From NCBI GenBank assembly GCA_003194525.1, contig NBIV01000341.1:1-64000 (forward strand): a stretch of 64,000 nt of DNA, in the 5' to 3' direction. Below, in pieces: positions 55,901 through 64,000 of this stretch. Below the pieces are notes generated by a model, which was not told the origin of the DNA, ran no database searches, and worked only from the letters and a program-made list of their open reading frames with translations. Both the position numbers and the translations under genes were made by a program. Origin of the DNA: Gracilariopsis chorda. Lineage: Eukaryota > Rhodophyta > Florideophyceae > Gracilariales > Gracilariaceae. Position 1 is the stretch's first letter; each line of letters starts with the position of its first letter.

Positions 55901-56617
55901 TGTGGTATTCCACTAATGCCTGTACGGCCTCGGTAGCGGGGTGGAAAGCCACAAACGAACCACGGTTGTGGGTGTCGCCTTGCGAGCGACGGGGCTAGAA
56001 GTCAGTACCACGATGTGAGCACCAGTAGCGAGAAAATCACGTGTGTGAGTAATGTGTCCGAAAGCGGAGACCTAGCGTAGCCAACAGATAACAATATCAG
56101 ATGATCCTGTGGCAAACACAACAAAACAACAAACAGAATAACAAAACATACACAATTAGCTGTACAACACGTGAGGGTATCCTCGGACCAAAGAGCTATA
56201 GCTCAGAAGCAATTAAGCACTGATGCTATAGGTACCCCTGTGTCGAATACGACTTAGGATTCTCACGGTCTGACCAAAAGGTCTTGAGTTGGGGGTGTTG
56301 GTTGGCCTTCGCCTCCATCACATGGGCAGGTCGCTCTTTACTAGGCTGCGAAACCATGCAGTAGTTTGACTGTAATGCTTAAATAGGTGGCTCTGCACTA
56401 ACTAAATTAACAATAAATAAAGTACAATAAAACTAATGATTAGTGGAGGCCCACTACAGTACCAAAACTTACTACTCTTACTTCACATTCTTCCATAAAG
56501 GGGTTCCTTTCCTAAACCTCGTTGTACAGCCATGTACTGTAGCCGAAAGCTATGAATGTCGTCCTCGACTTAACTCATCATTCGTTGATCCGATACCACT
56601 GCATCTCGAATGCTACA
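55901..56617 (-). repeat. 5' LTR of Gypsy A
   Basis: Partner of 48146-48861. The primer site begins five bases inside its end. TSD GCCAG follows at 56618-56622. Confidence 0.92.
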
Positions 56618-57167
56618 GCCAGCAAGGTTACTCTCTGCCCATTGGCGATAAAATCGATTTAGAGTCGCTAGCAGTTCCGCGTACCACCGGCGCTGAGGCA
56701 CCTCTTGTGCCTCCATCAGCGGTTTGATTTTGGCCAGGAACTCAAAAGGATCTTTGATGGCCGTGGACTCACTTCCCCTGAAAGAAGGCAGTACTAGTAT
56801 GCGGTAGCTCGCTCCCGGCTCCGCTCCAGTCAAATAGCACCGTTAAGCACGCTCTCTGAAGCAGCGATGAGCTTCTGAGTTGTCTCAATATGCTTCTCGG
56901 CCGTGTCTACAAGCGCCATAATTTCAATTCGCTCTTCTTCTACTTCTTTGAGGCGTTTGTCAAATTCTGCCTTCCGATTGCGGTCAAAGTTAGTCGGGTC
57001 AACAAGAGAAAGATCGTAAAACTTCACCTCCACCTTAATGAAAGACGCAGATAAGTTCTTCATTTTCAGCTGCTGCGGCTGCAGCAATTGCGAGAAAGAC
57101 GGCGCAGCGTTTTTTCCCATCCTTCTGACGTAGTGCAGAAACAAAGTAGTTTGGTCGATTGAAAAAA
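56618..57167 (-). CDS. Gag N-terminal part of Gypsy B
   Basis: A helical, Glu/Lys-rich stretch that looks like a coiled coil (EFDKRLKEVEEERIEIM...AEKHIETTQKLI, about 57000-56850), followed by a gag helix block (FEFLAKIKPLMEAQEVPQRR, WYAELLATLNRFYRQWAES, about 56750-56640). It adjoins the right edge of element A. Confidence 0.6.
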
Positions 57168-57497
57168 TGTCGTGGTCGAGTACCAGAGCGGCGAAGGCAA
57201 GAGAGGAGTTCAATCAGACACCTGCTGGTCTTTCTCGAGTTTACTGGCTGCACCATTCCTCAGCCTTTAAGCACTGCTGACGGTGGTGCGGAGTATCAAA
57301 CGCAGCGTGGCCTCTACTTCCGTAACGGGCGCAGCATCCGTACAGAAGCCAAAAAACCACGTACTTTCAGCCATTGTCAGTAAATAGTATCGTCTAGAAC
57401 ACGTAATTCGATACATTTTCAGTCAAGCACATAATCTCAAACTCCAGCCACGTCCGCTATGACTGACAATGAGGTGTCCACGGCGTTCAACACGACA
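57168..57497 (-). repeat. 5' LTR of Gypsy B
   Basis: Partner of 43851-44180, TGTCGTGGTCGAG...AACACGACA. No standard TGG primer site was recognised just inside it. Confidence 0.88.
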
Positions 57498-58018
57498 CGT
57501 TGTAGTTGTCCTTCATGTCGATGACGTAGGCAGTGGCGGGGGCTTCGGCATTCTGTAGGGCGATCGTAGTGTGGGCTTGAGTGTGTATTGGAACAGTGGT
57601 GTCGTTCCTAAGTTATGGGAGCGAGTAGTCGGAAGGTTTCAGGCATTGATTGCACAAGCGTGCGGTGTTAGGCGAGATGAAGGCATCAGAGGCACCTGGA
57701 TCGAGGTGAAAGACAACTGGGTTTCCGTTGAGGGAGCCGTCGTACATCATCTCGCCAACGGGGTTGGCGTCGATGGCGGAAAGCGTGGGGAGCGATCGAG
57801 CGCCAAGAGGAGCCGCACTGGTGTGCGGCGTGCTTAGTTTTATGTGCGACTCTTCAGCCCGGAGGCTGTGCTCACGTTAAGCCAGTAGGGGTGATTTGGG
57901 TCGCTCCAAGGTCTTTTACCGCACTTCATGCAGTGGTCGTGAGCGCGATAGATCCGATTCTCGGATGGGTTGCGAATGTCAGAGTGTGCCCAGCAGTCCG
58001 CGGAGAGTTCTTTGCCGA
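57498..58018 (-). other. Gypsy C interval between gag and the insertion of B
   Basis: Expected to hold the gag end and protease of element C. No zinc knuckle or protease motif was read with confidence. The duplication CGTTG of element B sits at its left edge. Confidence 0.35.
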
Positions 58019-59000
58019 TCAGGGAGGGCGCATTGTTACTGAGAAAGGCAGCTCTTGAAGAGCGGTGCTTGTTCCTTGATTACTTCGATCTCGACGAGGA
58101 AGTAGACGATGGTGGTTGTCCCTCATTCCACTTCTCAGAAATGTACACTGTTCGTACGAAGTTGTAGACTTCGGCCATATTGAGAGGTCTACCATCAAAG
58201 TAGTGGACGGAGAGCTTCTTTTTGAAGGGGACTGGGAGGCTGAGCTGGAAAAACGAAACGCTTCGGTGATGGGGGTGTTACAGATGTCTACTAGTTCGCG
58301 AAACTTCATGATATGTCCCTCGAGAGAACCTTCATTAAATTGCAACCGAATGAGCTGGACCCTCGCAAGTGCCGTTTCGTTCGCGGGGACAAATTCGGAG
58401 AGCATTGCGGACTGCAGTTCGTCGAGGTTTTGGAAGCTCTTGCTTTCTCGCGTTGAACGTGAGTAACAATGATCTGCATTGTCACGCAAAAGGCAGACAT
58501 GATGTGCATTTCCTGTGAGTCGGTGATGGACGGACAGTGGCTGGTGACTTTGCGAACGTTCGGAACGAAAGATCGGACCTTGATCAAGGTTCGCTCGCTG
58601 TCGCCTCCATGGTATGTAGAAAAGTTAGAAGACTTCAGAAACTGTAAGAGAAAAGTAGTTGAGCCAGAATAGTTTCGACCGTGCGGCGCTGCTTCTGTGA
58701 AAAGCTCTCTTTCGGACATGAGAGGTAGTGATAGAGGTCTAGGTGCGTCATCGAGGCGGTTCTGCAACCCCTGCAGCTGAGAGACTACCATACACATCGT
58801 GGTTTGCTGCTCCTTAATCATCGAGAGCAATGCTTGGAGGAGGTTCGGAACATGAGCAGTTGGAAGCAAGCTCCATGGCGGCCGTGTTTCCGGAATTGGC
58901 AGATGGATTCTGGTTTGCAGTGTCTACAGGGTCTGAATGAAAGATAGGGGCTGGTGACGGCGCCACTAATGAAACGCGGTCATCGACTGCTAGAGTCTGC
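58019..59000 (-). CDS. gag region of Gypsy C
   Basis: A Gln/Met-rich N-terminal stretch with a possible coiled coil (about 58870-58750) is followed by a capsid-like helical region (FSTYHGGDSERTLIKVRSF, then MLSEFVPANETALARVQLI and EGHIMKFRELVDIC at about 58610-58280). The pattern is that of Retrotrans_gag. Broken. Confidence 0.6.
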
Positions 59001-59174
59001 GTCTGCACTACCGGTTGAGAGCCGGAGCGATGGGAGGAGACGGCTTGAGACGGTGGAGTCGGAATGGAACCTTGGCGACCGAGTTAGGGCTGACAGGCCA
59101 GCAGCATGACGCAAAAGTGACGTTGTTGCGATAATGAGTTCCAGCGGTGAGGAACGAAAGCCGATGCTACCAAA

Positions 59175-59434
59175 TTTAATACAGAGAGGAGATCTGGGGT
59201 GTAGAATGAAGGTATCGATAGTTTCGAGGATTGGTTCGAGGTCTGACTGGTTAGGCTCGCTCCCAGGAGGAGCAGGGTAGGTCGTGCCTCTTTATTTATA
59301 TTGCTCCTCGAAGAGAGCTGTAGCTAAAATAGGTTACGCTGTGACGCTGTTCTAGCTTGTAGCGTCACGTTAAAGTATTGTAGTGACAATAACAGACAGT
59401 CTAGCTTGCAGTAGATATCGACTAGTTCGTTGCA
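59175..59434 (-). repeat. 5' LTR of Gypsy C
   Basis: Partner of 39453-39713, starting TTTAATACAGAG and ending TTCGTTGCA. Clearly alignable over its whole length but with many differences. Confidence 0.8.
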
Positions 59435-60246
59435 ATACGAGACAAATCTACCTAGTGCACTGTTCTGTTCCCTCTAGAGCAACTGAGTTTTTCTCAACTC
59501 GAAAATTTATCCACTTTTGTAGACATCAAGAACCAGCGCGCTGTGGGGTAATAATAATATCAACCAGAACGAGATCTGCAAGATTCAAATGATTTTTTTA
59601 GATCGTTTGACGGCATAGAAATCTATTTGAGATGCAACGAGGGTCCGTTGTCTCCATGTCCCAGGTACCAACGGTAACTTCTTGCGTTGCTCTCACGTAC
59701 ACTTGTGTACATATGATCCCCGAAAACACGAACATCGTGCACCAGGAACGCAGACAAATGCGGAGGGCTGGGTTCTAATACAATAATTTATTGCTTTACC
59801 AGGTTGTAGATGTTAAAGAAAACTATTTTTCCTACTTGAATTAGTTGTAGTTGGTTTTTTGTTGAACTTGTAAACATAGAACAAACGTCACGAATATTCG
59901 CAATAGTCGCGATTTCAGCCAAATTTGGAAGCAAATTGTACGGCTGTACGCAACTACCCTTACCAAGGTGAACTCCAGGTATAAAGCACGGTTAGGCTTC
60001 AAAGCTCAAGACCTTGGCGGTCAGTTTGGCTGTATACCAAAAACTTGGTAGATTCATATGTACCATATATAGTTTTGCGCACCATGGTGCAAAATTTGCA
60101 CCCAAAGCGTAAGGCCTACTTATAGGGCTTACGCTTCTGGTGCCTTTCATGCCACCGGTCGCAAATGTCTCGAATGAGACGTGACTACGAGCACCTTATC
60201 AAGAGGTACACCATCGAGTAAGTTTAGCTGCGAAACACAACAATAT
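59435..60246. other. Intergenic, with a large palindrome and a hairpin
   Basis: No gene seen. At about 60072-60095 TTTTGCGCACCATGGTGCAAAA is almost a perfect palindrome. At about 60105-60136 AAGCGTAAG and CTTACGCTT form a 9-bp stem with a loop of about 14 bases. Both lie 110-180 bp beyond the poly(A) signal of the neighbouring gene. An AATAAA on the minus strand also occurs near 59785. Confidence 0.45.
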
Positions 60247-60252
60247 TTTATT
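60247..60252 (-). terminator. Poly(A) signal AATAAA for the secreted-protein gene
   Basis: AATAAA on the minus strand, about 90 bp beyond the stop codon at 60340. Confidence 0.5.
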
Positions 60253-60339
60253 GGCAGTGCTCAATTCGCATACGTGCGCCACACTTGAAACAGATTGTTA
60301 CCGGATCACCCGGTCACGACGGCGACCTATCAGTTCATA

Positions 60340-61461
60340 TCAAACTATGATCATTCGCGTCTCGTCATGAGGGTCGTAATTGAGTACACATTCTTCTGGT
60401 GTCAAAGTAATCGGTTTCGGAGCGTTCTCGCGGTCACTATCGAGTTTAACGCGCGTATAAGGCACAGAGTCGATGAAGATGTGACGAGTTGTCTTGCTCT
60501 TCTTCCCATCGATCCACTTGGTGTATGTCACGCCAATGTGCGGAGCCAGCGGCCCCTTGCCACCAACATTGTTCATTGCAGGTATGTCCATGTTCACCGA
60601 TGCACCGTTAGGGCCCACCCAGTCCACAACGACACTTTTGTACTTCGGGTCTGGACAAACCTGGTTCTTCTGAAATCTGTAGCTTGCAATTCCAGTGTCT
60701 TCCATTGCAAATTTCAGCGCTTTCCTGTAGTCGACATTCGTACCCCGCCAGTCAATATCTTTGCCACTTTCAAAGTAGAACTCGCCGCTGGAGTTGTCTA
60801 GACCGGCGCCGTTCCTGCTCTCAGGATAGCTGTAGAGAGGAGCAGTGACTGCCAGTTCATTCGCTTTCTTGATACAATAAGAGCTGGAATAATCTGTAAT
60901 AGTCCCACATCGCTTGTCGGGCACGCCCCAGCCGAAGAAACCCAAGTGTCGATGCCTATGGTCGACATGTTGCGATACCGTATAAAGCTGGTCGAACTTG
61001 TACAGCACGTCATTCCACGGAATAACGTAGGAATCGGTCCCACGATACGATCTCGGGCAGCTAGAAACGATGCTTCCGTCCCTGGTTCTGATGCACTGAA
61101 CTGTGATGACACCCTGATCTACCAACGCAGATGGGAAGACGCTAATGCCTTCGATCGTTACATCTCTGATGATCAGATTCACGTCTTTGCCATTCGCTGC
61201 AGGATCATTGTCGTTCAGAAGCTGAAATGTAATGCTTCTGATGTCACCAGTGATGTACTTCGCGAGCACTTTGGTCGACCGCCCTGTGCGACCGGTTATT
61301 GTTTGTGTTCCGCATGACGAGTCCTGGCAAGATCGAACGACTATCTGATACCTTGTCGTAACTCCATTGTCCGCGCCAATCGTCACAGCATAGTCGTTGG
61401 CATGGGCAGAAATCGCAAAAAATAGCACAGTCAAGAAAGAAAGAACAATTCGAGCCAACAT
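60340..61461 (-). CDS. Secreted protein of 373 aa, possible carbohydrate-binding module
   Basis: The one well-supported host gene. The ATG at 61461 gives a textbook signal peptide (MLARIVLSFLTVLFFAISAHA, cut before NDY). An upstream in-frame start at 61647 is rejected because it lies upstream of the TATA box and would bury the signal peptide. Mature residues about 1-100 (TIGADNGVTTRYQIVVRSCQ ... FQLLNDNDPAANGKDVNLII, DVTIEG) resemble calcium-dependent xylan-binding modules (CBM36/60), whose N-D...D-x-NL-x-x-D/R-x-I/V-x-G end is visible; this is a weak similarity by eye. The rest (about 110-350) has eight or more Cys and many Tyr/Trp/His, no transmembrane span, and is not recognised. Probably extracellular or in the cell wall. 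It has no intron and no TE-like feature, and a poly(A) signal follows. Alternative: an unrelated secreted beta-rich protein. Confidence 0.8.
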   Translation of the reverse strand: MLARIVLSFLTVLFFAISAHANDYAVTIGADNGVTTRYQIVVRSCQDSSCGTQTITGRTGRSTKVLAKYITGDIRSITFQLLNDNDPAANGKDVNLIIRDVTIEGISVFPSALVDQGVITVQCIRTRDGSIVSSCPRSYRGTDSYVIPWNDVLYKFDQLYTVSQHVDHRHRHLGFFGWGVPDKRCGTITDYSSSYCIKKANELAVTAPLYSYPESRNGAGLDNSSGEFYFESGKDIDWRGTNVDYRKALKFAMEDTGIASYRFQKNQVCPDPKYKSVVVDWVGPNGASVNMDIPAMNNVGGKGPLAPHIGVTYTKWIDGKKSKTTRHIFIDSVPYTRVKLDSDRENAPKPITLTPEECVLNYDPHDETRMIIV

Positions 61462-61564
61462 CGGGATGGAGAATTCGGGCACAGTGCACGGCGGCAGTTC
61501 GGGGTTGGATTGCAGACTGGTGAGATAATCTTGGACTGAAAGAGAGCGAGCTGGAGATCTCAGC

Positions 61565-61570
61565 TTTATA
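61565..61570 (-). promoter_or_regulatory. TATA box of the secreted-protein gene
   Basis: TATAAA on the minus strand (context AGTATAAAGC), about 105 bp before the ATG at 61461. Transcription would start near 61535-61540, giving a leader of about 75 bases. Confidence 0.5.
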
Positions 61571-62784
61571 CTGTTGAGCTTCAGACGTGTGCTACAGATA
61601 GAAGATCGCAACAGCTGACCATACGGGAGATGCGTTAGTGTAGACAACGTATGATTATTTTCACATTACTTTTTTGACACCGTGTTACATATCATATGCT
61701 CCGGACGAACACCTTTTGCAGGGGCGCCTCAATTCAAGCAATAGATAGGAGATAGCTTTTCATACCATGCGGGAGATGTGTTGGGATAGGGTGGGGATGA
61801 TTTTTTTTACCTTTTTAACTTACCTCATGTTGCCAAAGGTGCCGTTGGTACATATCATGCCATGGGGTTGCTCTATTGTGTGGGCACCTACGCATATTGC
61901 ATAATTTCGTAGGAATTTTGAAGTGTAACCTACAGTACCAGCGATGATCACACAAGAATCTTCACGTCAACCTTTCGCATTGTTATAGCTTTGTTGAAAG
62001 GAAGCTAGGAAAACAAGGCAGATGATTAGCGTATGTACATACCAAGTGTCTGCGTGTATTCCAGCATGAACTAAATACAGCGCACCCCGCAATATTGCCT
62101 TGCAGCAGGCCTTGTAGATACAGGGGTAGAATTGCTAGCGCTTTAACGTGCTAGCCTCAGTATTCCGTAACGTTGGTAATTCGATATGAATCGCAAGGCT
62201 CGATTTCTTTTTTCGAAAGAAAACCCCTTTAAACAAGCCAGTAAAGCAGAGAGGCCTCAGGGAATATGGTGCTGTCTTCCTTTCCATCAGCCATCGACGT
62301 TTTCTCAAAGCAAACATATTCCACGCATTCAAATGTCCACACAGCAGCTATGCTGATATGCAGCTACTGATTCCAGTGTATGTACTTCTGAAGTTATAAG
62401 AACCAATGGTCTGCTTCATCGTGTTTAAGACTTTACTTCGAACTAATGTTATTTCAGTGCCGGCTGTAGGCGGCTGGTCGGGCTCTTGTCCGCAACAGTT
62501 AACCTTGGGAAGGGCTGGCAAAGCCATCCAAATTCTCACAGCAGTAGTCTCATTTGAAACCATAGCACCCCGGAGCTATAATTTCATTTCGTGTTCGCTA
62601 GTGTTTCATTTGTATAAACAGGAAGCAGGATCGCGATTGCGCTGCATGGGCTTTGTATATCCCTTACTCGCAGATTACGTCGTGTTTGCCGTCCTCACAT
62701 AACGGCTTTCTGCGAACTTCAAATGTCTCCTGGAAATTGTACAGCTTGCAGAACTTCTCAACATCGTAGGATTTTACTCTTCGT
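61571..62784. other. Intergenic, no gene seen
   Basis: Short frames only (the longest about 100 codons at 62406-62702 on the plus strand) without domain or composition support. Confidence 0.4.
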
Positions 62785-62789
62785 ACTCC

Positions 62790-62972
62790 TGTAGTATAAT
62801 GAAGGCTGATGCAAACTGGTACTGAACATCTTTAACAGAACCAGGATCGACACGATGACTGGAACAAAGCAGAGCGTCACTCCATCAGTCACCTCTGTAC
62901 TTATACTACTTGTACGGTCGTATGCAATCATATGGAATGGTCGTAATACTAAGCGGGTGTTATTCTATTACA
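62790..62972 (-). repeat. 3' terminal repeat of TRIM L
   Basis: 183 bp, TGTAGTATAATGAAGG...TTCTATTACA on the plus strand. Confidence 0.87.
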
Positions 62973-63406
62973 TTCACCCCATTCTTAAAATCGATGTCCG
63001 CATCGATTCGATATTCTAGAACCACTTCCCTTTTCATACCTTTCTGCCATTAGGTCTTACCTCAGACACTTGAATTTCTAAGTGTCAATTTCACTACTCA
63101 TTAGCGTTTTCAAAACGAGATTCGAAGGTATCCTGCGTAGCAGCGAGTTATAACTCTTCAGTATCACAAGTCGTTCCTCACACTTCCACCGAATCCTAGC
63201 TGTCAAAAGTGGAGTTCAGGTTCTTCCGTTTCAGCGCCTCTGACCTACACTAGGTTCTTGCGCAATTAGCACACTGTCTCTCACAGGTTTGCCTTATACA
63301 ACGGACTATGCTCTGCAACGACGGCTTCAATAATACTCGGTTTTCTGTTCTTTCGTAGCGTAACTGGACGATTCAATAGGCATAAATCAACCGCGATGCT
63401 ACCATA

Positions 63407-63595
63407 TGTAATATAATGAAGGCTGATGCAAACTGGTACTAAACATCTTTAACAGAACCAGGATCGACACATTGCCGATGACTGGAACAAAGCAGAGCGT
63501 CACTCCATCAGTGACCTCTGTACTTATACTACTTGTACGGTCATATGTAATCATATGGAATGGTGGTAATGCTAAGCGGGTGTTATTGTATTACA
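63407..63595 (-). repeat. 5' terminal repeat of TRIM L
   Basis: 189 bp, TGTAATATAATGAAGG...TTGTATTACA. The extra 6 bp lie at about 63473-63478. Confidence 0.87.
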
Positions 63596-63600
63596 ACTCC

Positions 63601-64000
63601 AGAGATGCACACCCTTGTCGGACGAAATACAAAAAAAGCACGCTGTTGTTTGGAGTTAGACTGAACGCTGTAAGAGCTAGCAAACGATGCAGGGCTTGTT
63701 GGTCGATAGAGGGAATTGTTTTGTCGGTCGCTGGGGTTCGCGTAGATGGAAAGGAGGGCACACCTTTTGAGCAACTTCTGTGATGCTCTTCGAGGTTGCT
63801 CTCAGCTTGGGAGCTGAAAGCGTTTATTTGTAGTGCGTAAAGATGGAGCTATGGTAGTCGTAGCAGCAACAAGTGCGAACGCAAGAAGTTGAGAAAAAAC
63901 GCACATGCATACGATTCCGCTTTGTACAGCAAAGCGCAAACGGGGTCCGACGGAAGGTATCGAAATCTAAAAGCATAGTCATGCTCTCCTTGCGCATATG
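63601..64000. other. Window end, no gene seen
   Basis: No domain or repeat recognised. A 103-codon plus-strand frame (63472-63783) overlaps the TRIM repeat and is not supported. Confidence 0.4.

Larger units (their letters stand above)
48146..56617 (-). mobile_element. Gypsy chromovirus-like element A with an antisense reading frame (TSD GCCAG)
   Basis: Inserted in the gag of Gypsy B. LTRs of about 716 bp (48146-48861, 55901-56617), exact duplication GCCAG (48141-48145, 56618-56622), primer site TGGTCTCCTGACC on the minus strand (about 55881-55895), and purine tract AACGGGGGGATA next to the 3' LTR. Parts recognised in element order: RT, RNase H (54699-55860), integrase (52450-54641), a chromodomain (about 51265-51432), and then, in the opposite orientation, a 546-codon frame (49014-50654). 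A gag was not recognised. LTR identity is about 96-97% by eye. Solo LTR J lies in its integrase. Broken; probably dependent on relatives. Confidence 0.88.
43851..57497 (-). mobile_element. Gypsy retrotransposon B inserted in C (TSD CGTTG)
   Basis: Minus-strand Gypsy with 330-bp LTRs (43851-44180, 57168-57497) and exact duplication CGTTG (43846-43850, 57498-57502). Parts: gag (split by element A: about 56620-57170 and 47560-48145), protease (about 47100-47400), RT, RNase H and integrase (44626-47087). A purine tract (GGAAAGGGGTGA) adjoins the 3' LTR. LTR identity is about 93-94% by eye, between that of C and A. Broken several times. Confidence 0.88.
39453..59434 (-). mobile_element. Gypsy chromovirus-like retrotransposon C, outermost of a nest
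   Basis: The oldest layer of the right half. LTRs lie at 39453-39713 and 59175-59434, about 80-85% identical by eye. The flanks GTACG (left) and ATACG (right) are a slightly decayed duplication. The primer site TGGTAGCATCGG (minus strand, 59161-59172) adjoins the 5' LTR. Parts in element order: gag (about 58020-58990), the inserted Gypsy B (43851-57497), RT and RNase H (about 42300-43400), LTR remnant K (41551-42282), integrase (about 40250-41130) and a chromodomain-like end (about 39760-39920). It is heavily broken. Confidence 0.85.
62790..63595 (-). mobile_element. Miniature LTR element L (TRIM), TSD ACTCC
   Basis: An 806-bp element with direct terminal repeats (62790-62972 and 63407-63595), TGTA...TTACA ends, an exact duplication ACTCC (62785-62789, 63596-63600), and about 434 bp of internal DNA with no coding capacity. 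On the minus strand the inner edge of the right repeat is followed, after two bases, by TGGTAGCATCGC (about 63393-63404), the same primer site as Copia F. A purine-rich AGAATGGGGTGAA adjoins the left repeat. This fixes its orientation as minus. The LTRs differ by about eight substitutions and one 6-bp indel. It must depend on enzymes of other elements. Confidence 0.85.

Noticed and set aside
57167-57168. Standard primer site inside the 5' LTR of Gypsy B
   Set aside because: The sequence just inside the LTR (TTTTTTCAATCGACC on the minus strand) does not begin TGG and matches no tRNA end I recognise.
61462-61647. Earlier in-frame start for the secreted protein
   Set aside because: It lies upstream of the TATA box, and the internal ATG gives a clean signal peptide.

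Overview
This window is eukaryotic DNA made almost entirely of nested LTR retrotransposons, with very few host genes. The Copia elements include two of the kind I associate with the GalEa/CoDi group (known from red algae, diatoms and animals). The Gypsy elements carry chromodomains, and the one clear host gene has no visible intron, a TATA box and an AATAAA signal. I favour a red alga (florideophyte, Chondrus-like), with an oomycete or other stramenopile as the alternative; I cannot name the species. Element ends were placed from LTR pairs, TG...CA termini and 5-bp target site duplications (TSDs) read by eye.

Layout. 1-2872: the 5' end of a Gypsy element on the minus strand (element I), with its 802-bp LTR. 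2877-3870: a diverged tandem duplication. About 4150-19960: an old, degraded Copia on the plus strand (G), hit by Copia F (4809-10567, minus, TSD ACCAT), Copia H (11450-17921, minus, TSD GGTAC) and a 366-bp MITE (18986-19351). 20462-24377: a probable membrane-protein gene, a broken host frame and a second MITE copy. 25175-35523: Copia D (plus, TSD ACAGT) containing Gypsy E (29070-34458, plus, TSD CCAGC). 35530-39450: a weak piggyBac-like remnant and a clear broken Tigger/pogo transposase. 39453-59434: a nest on the minus strand, Gypsy C containing Gypsy B (43851-57497, TSD CGTTG), which contains Gypsy A (48146-56617, TSD GCCAG), which contains solo LTR J (52958-53896). A second LTR remnant, K, sits in C. 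60340-61461: a secreted host protein. 62790-63595: a miniature LTR element (TRIM, L) with TSD ACTCC.

How the parts relate. LTR divergence by eye follows the nesting order (C most diverged, then B, then A; D older than E), so the window is a readable record of insertion bursts. Primer sites fall into at least two groups. F, C and L share TGGTAGCATCG, fitting an initiator-type tRNA end; I and A share TGGTCTCC, fitting a tRNA-Tyr-like end. L has no coding capacity and probably borrows enzymes from a larger element such as F.

Most unusual content: a reading frame with a C2H2 zinc finger placed before gag in Copia H; a 546-residue reading frame antisense to pol in Gypsy A; the TRIM sharing a primer site with larger elements; a Copia (D) whose gag frame starts inside its own LTR; and a MITE pair with a CTAG duplication. 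All retroelements are treated as fossils, and their individual lesions are not listed.
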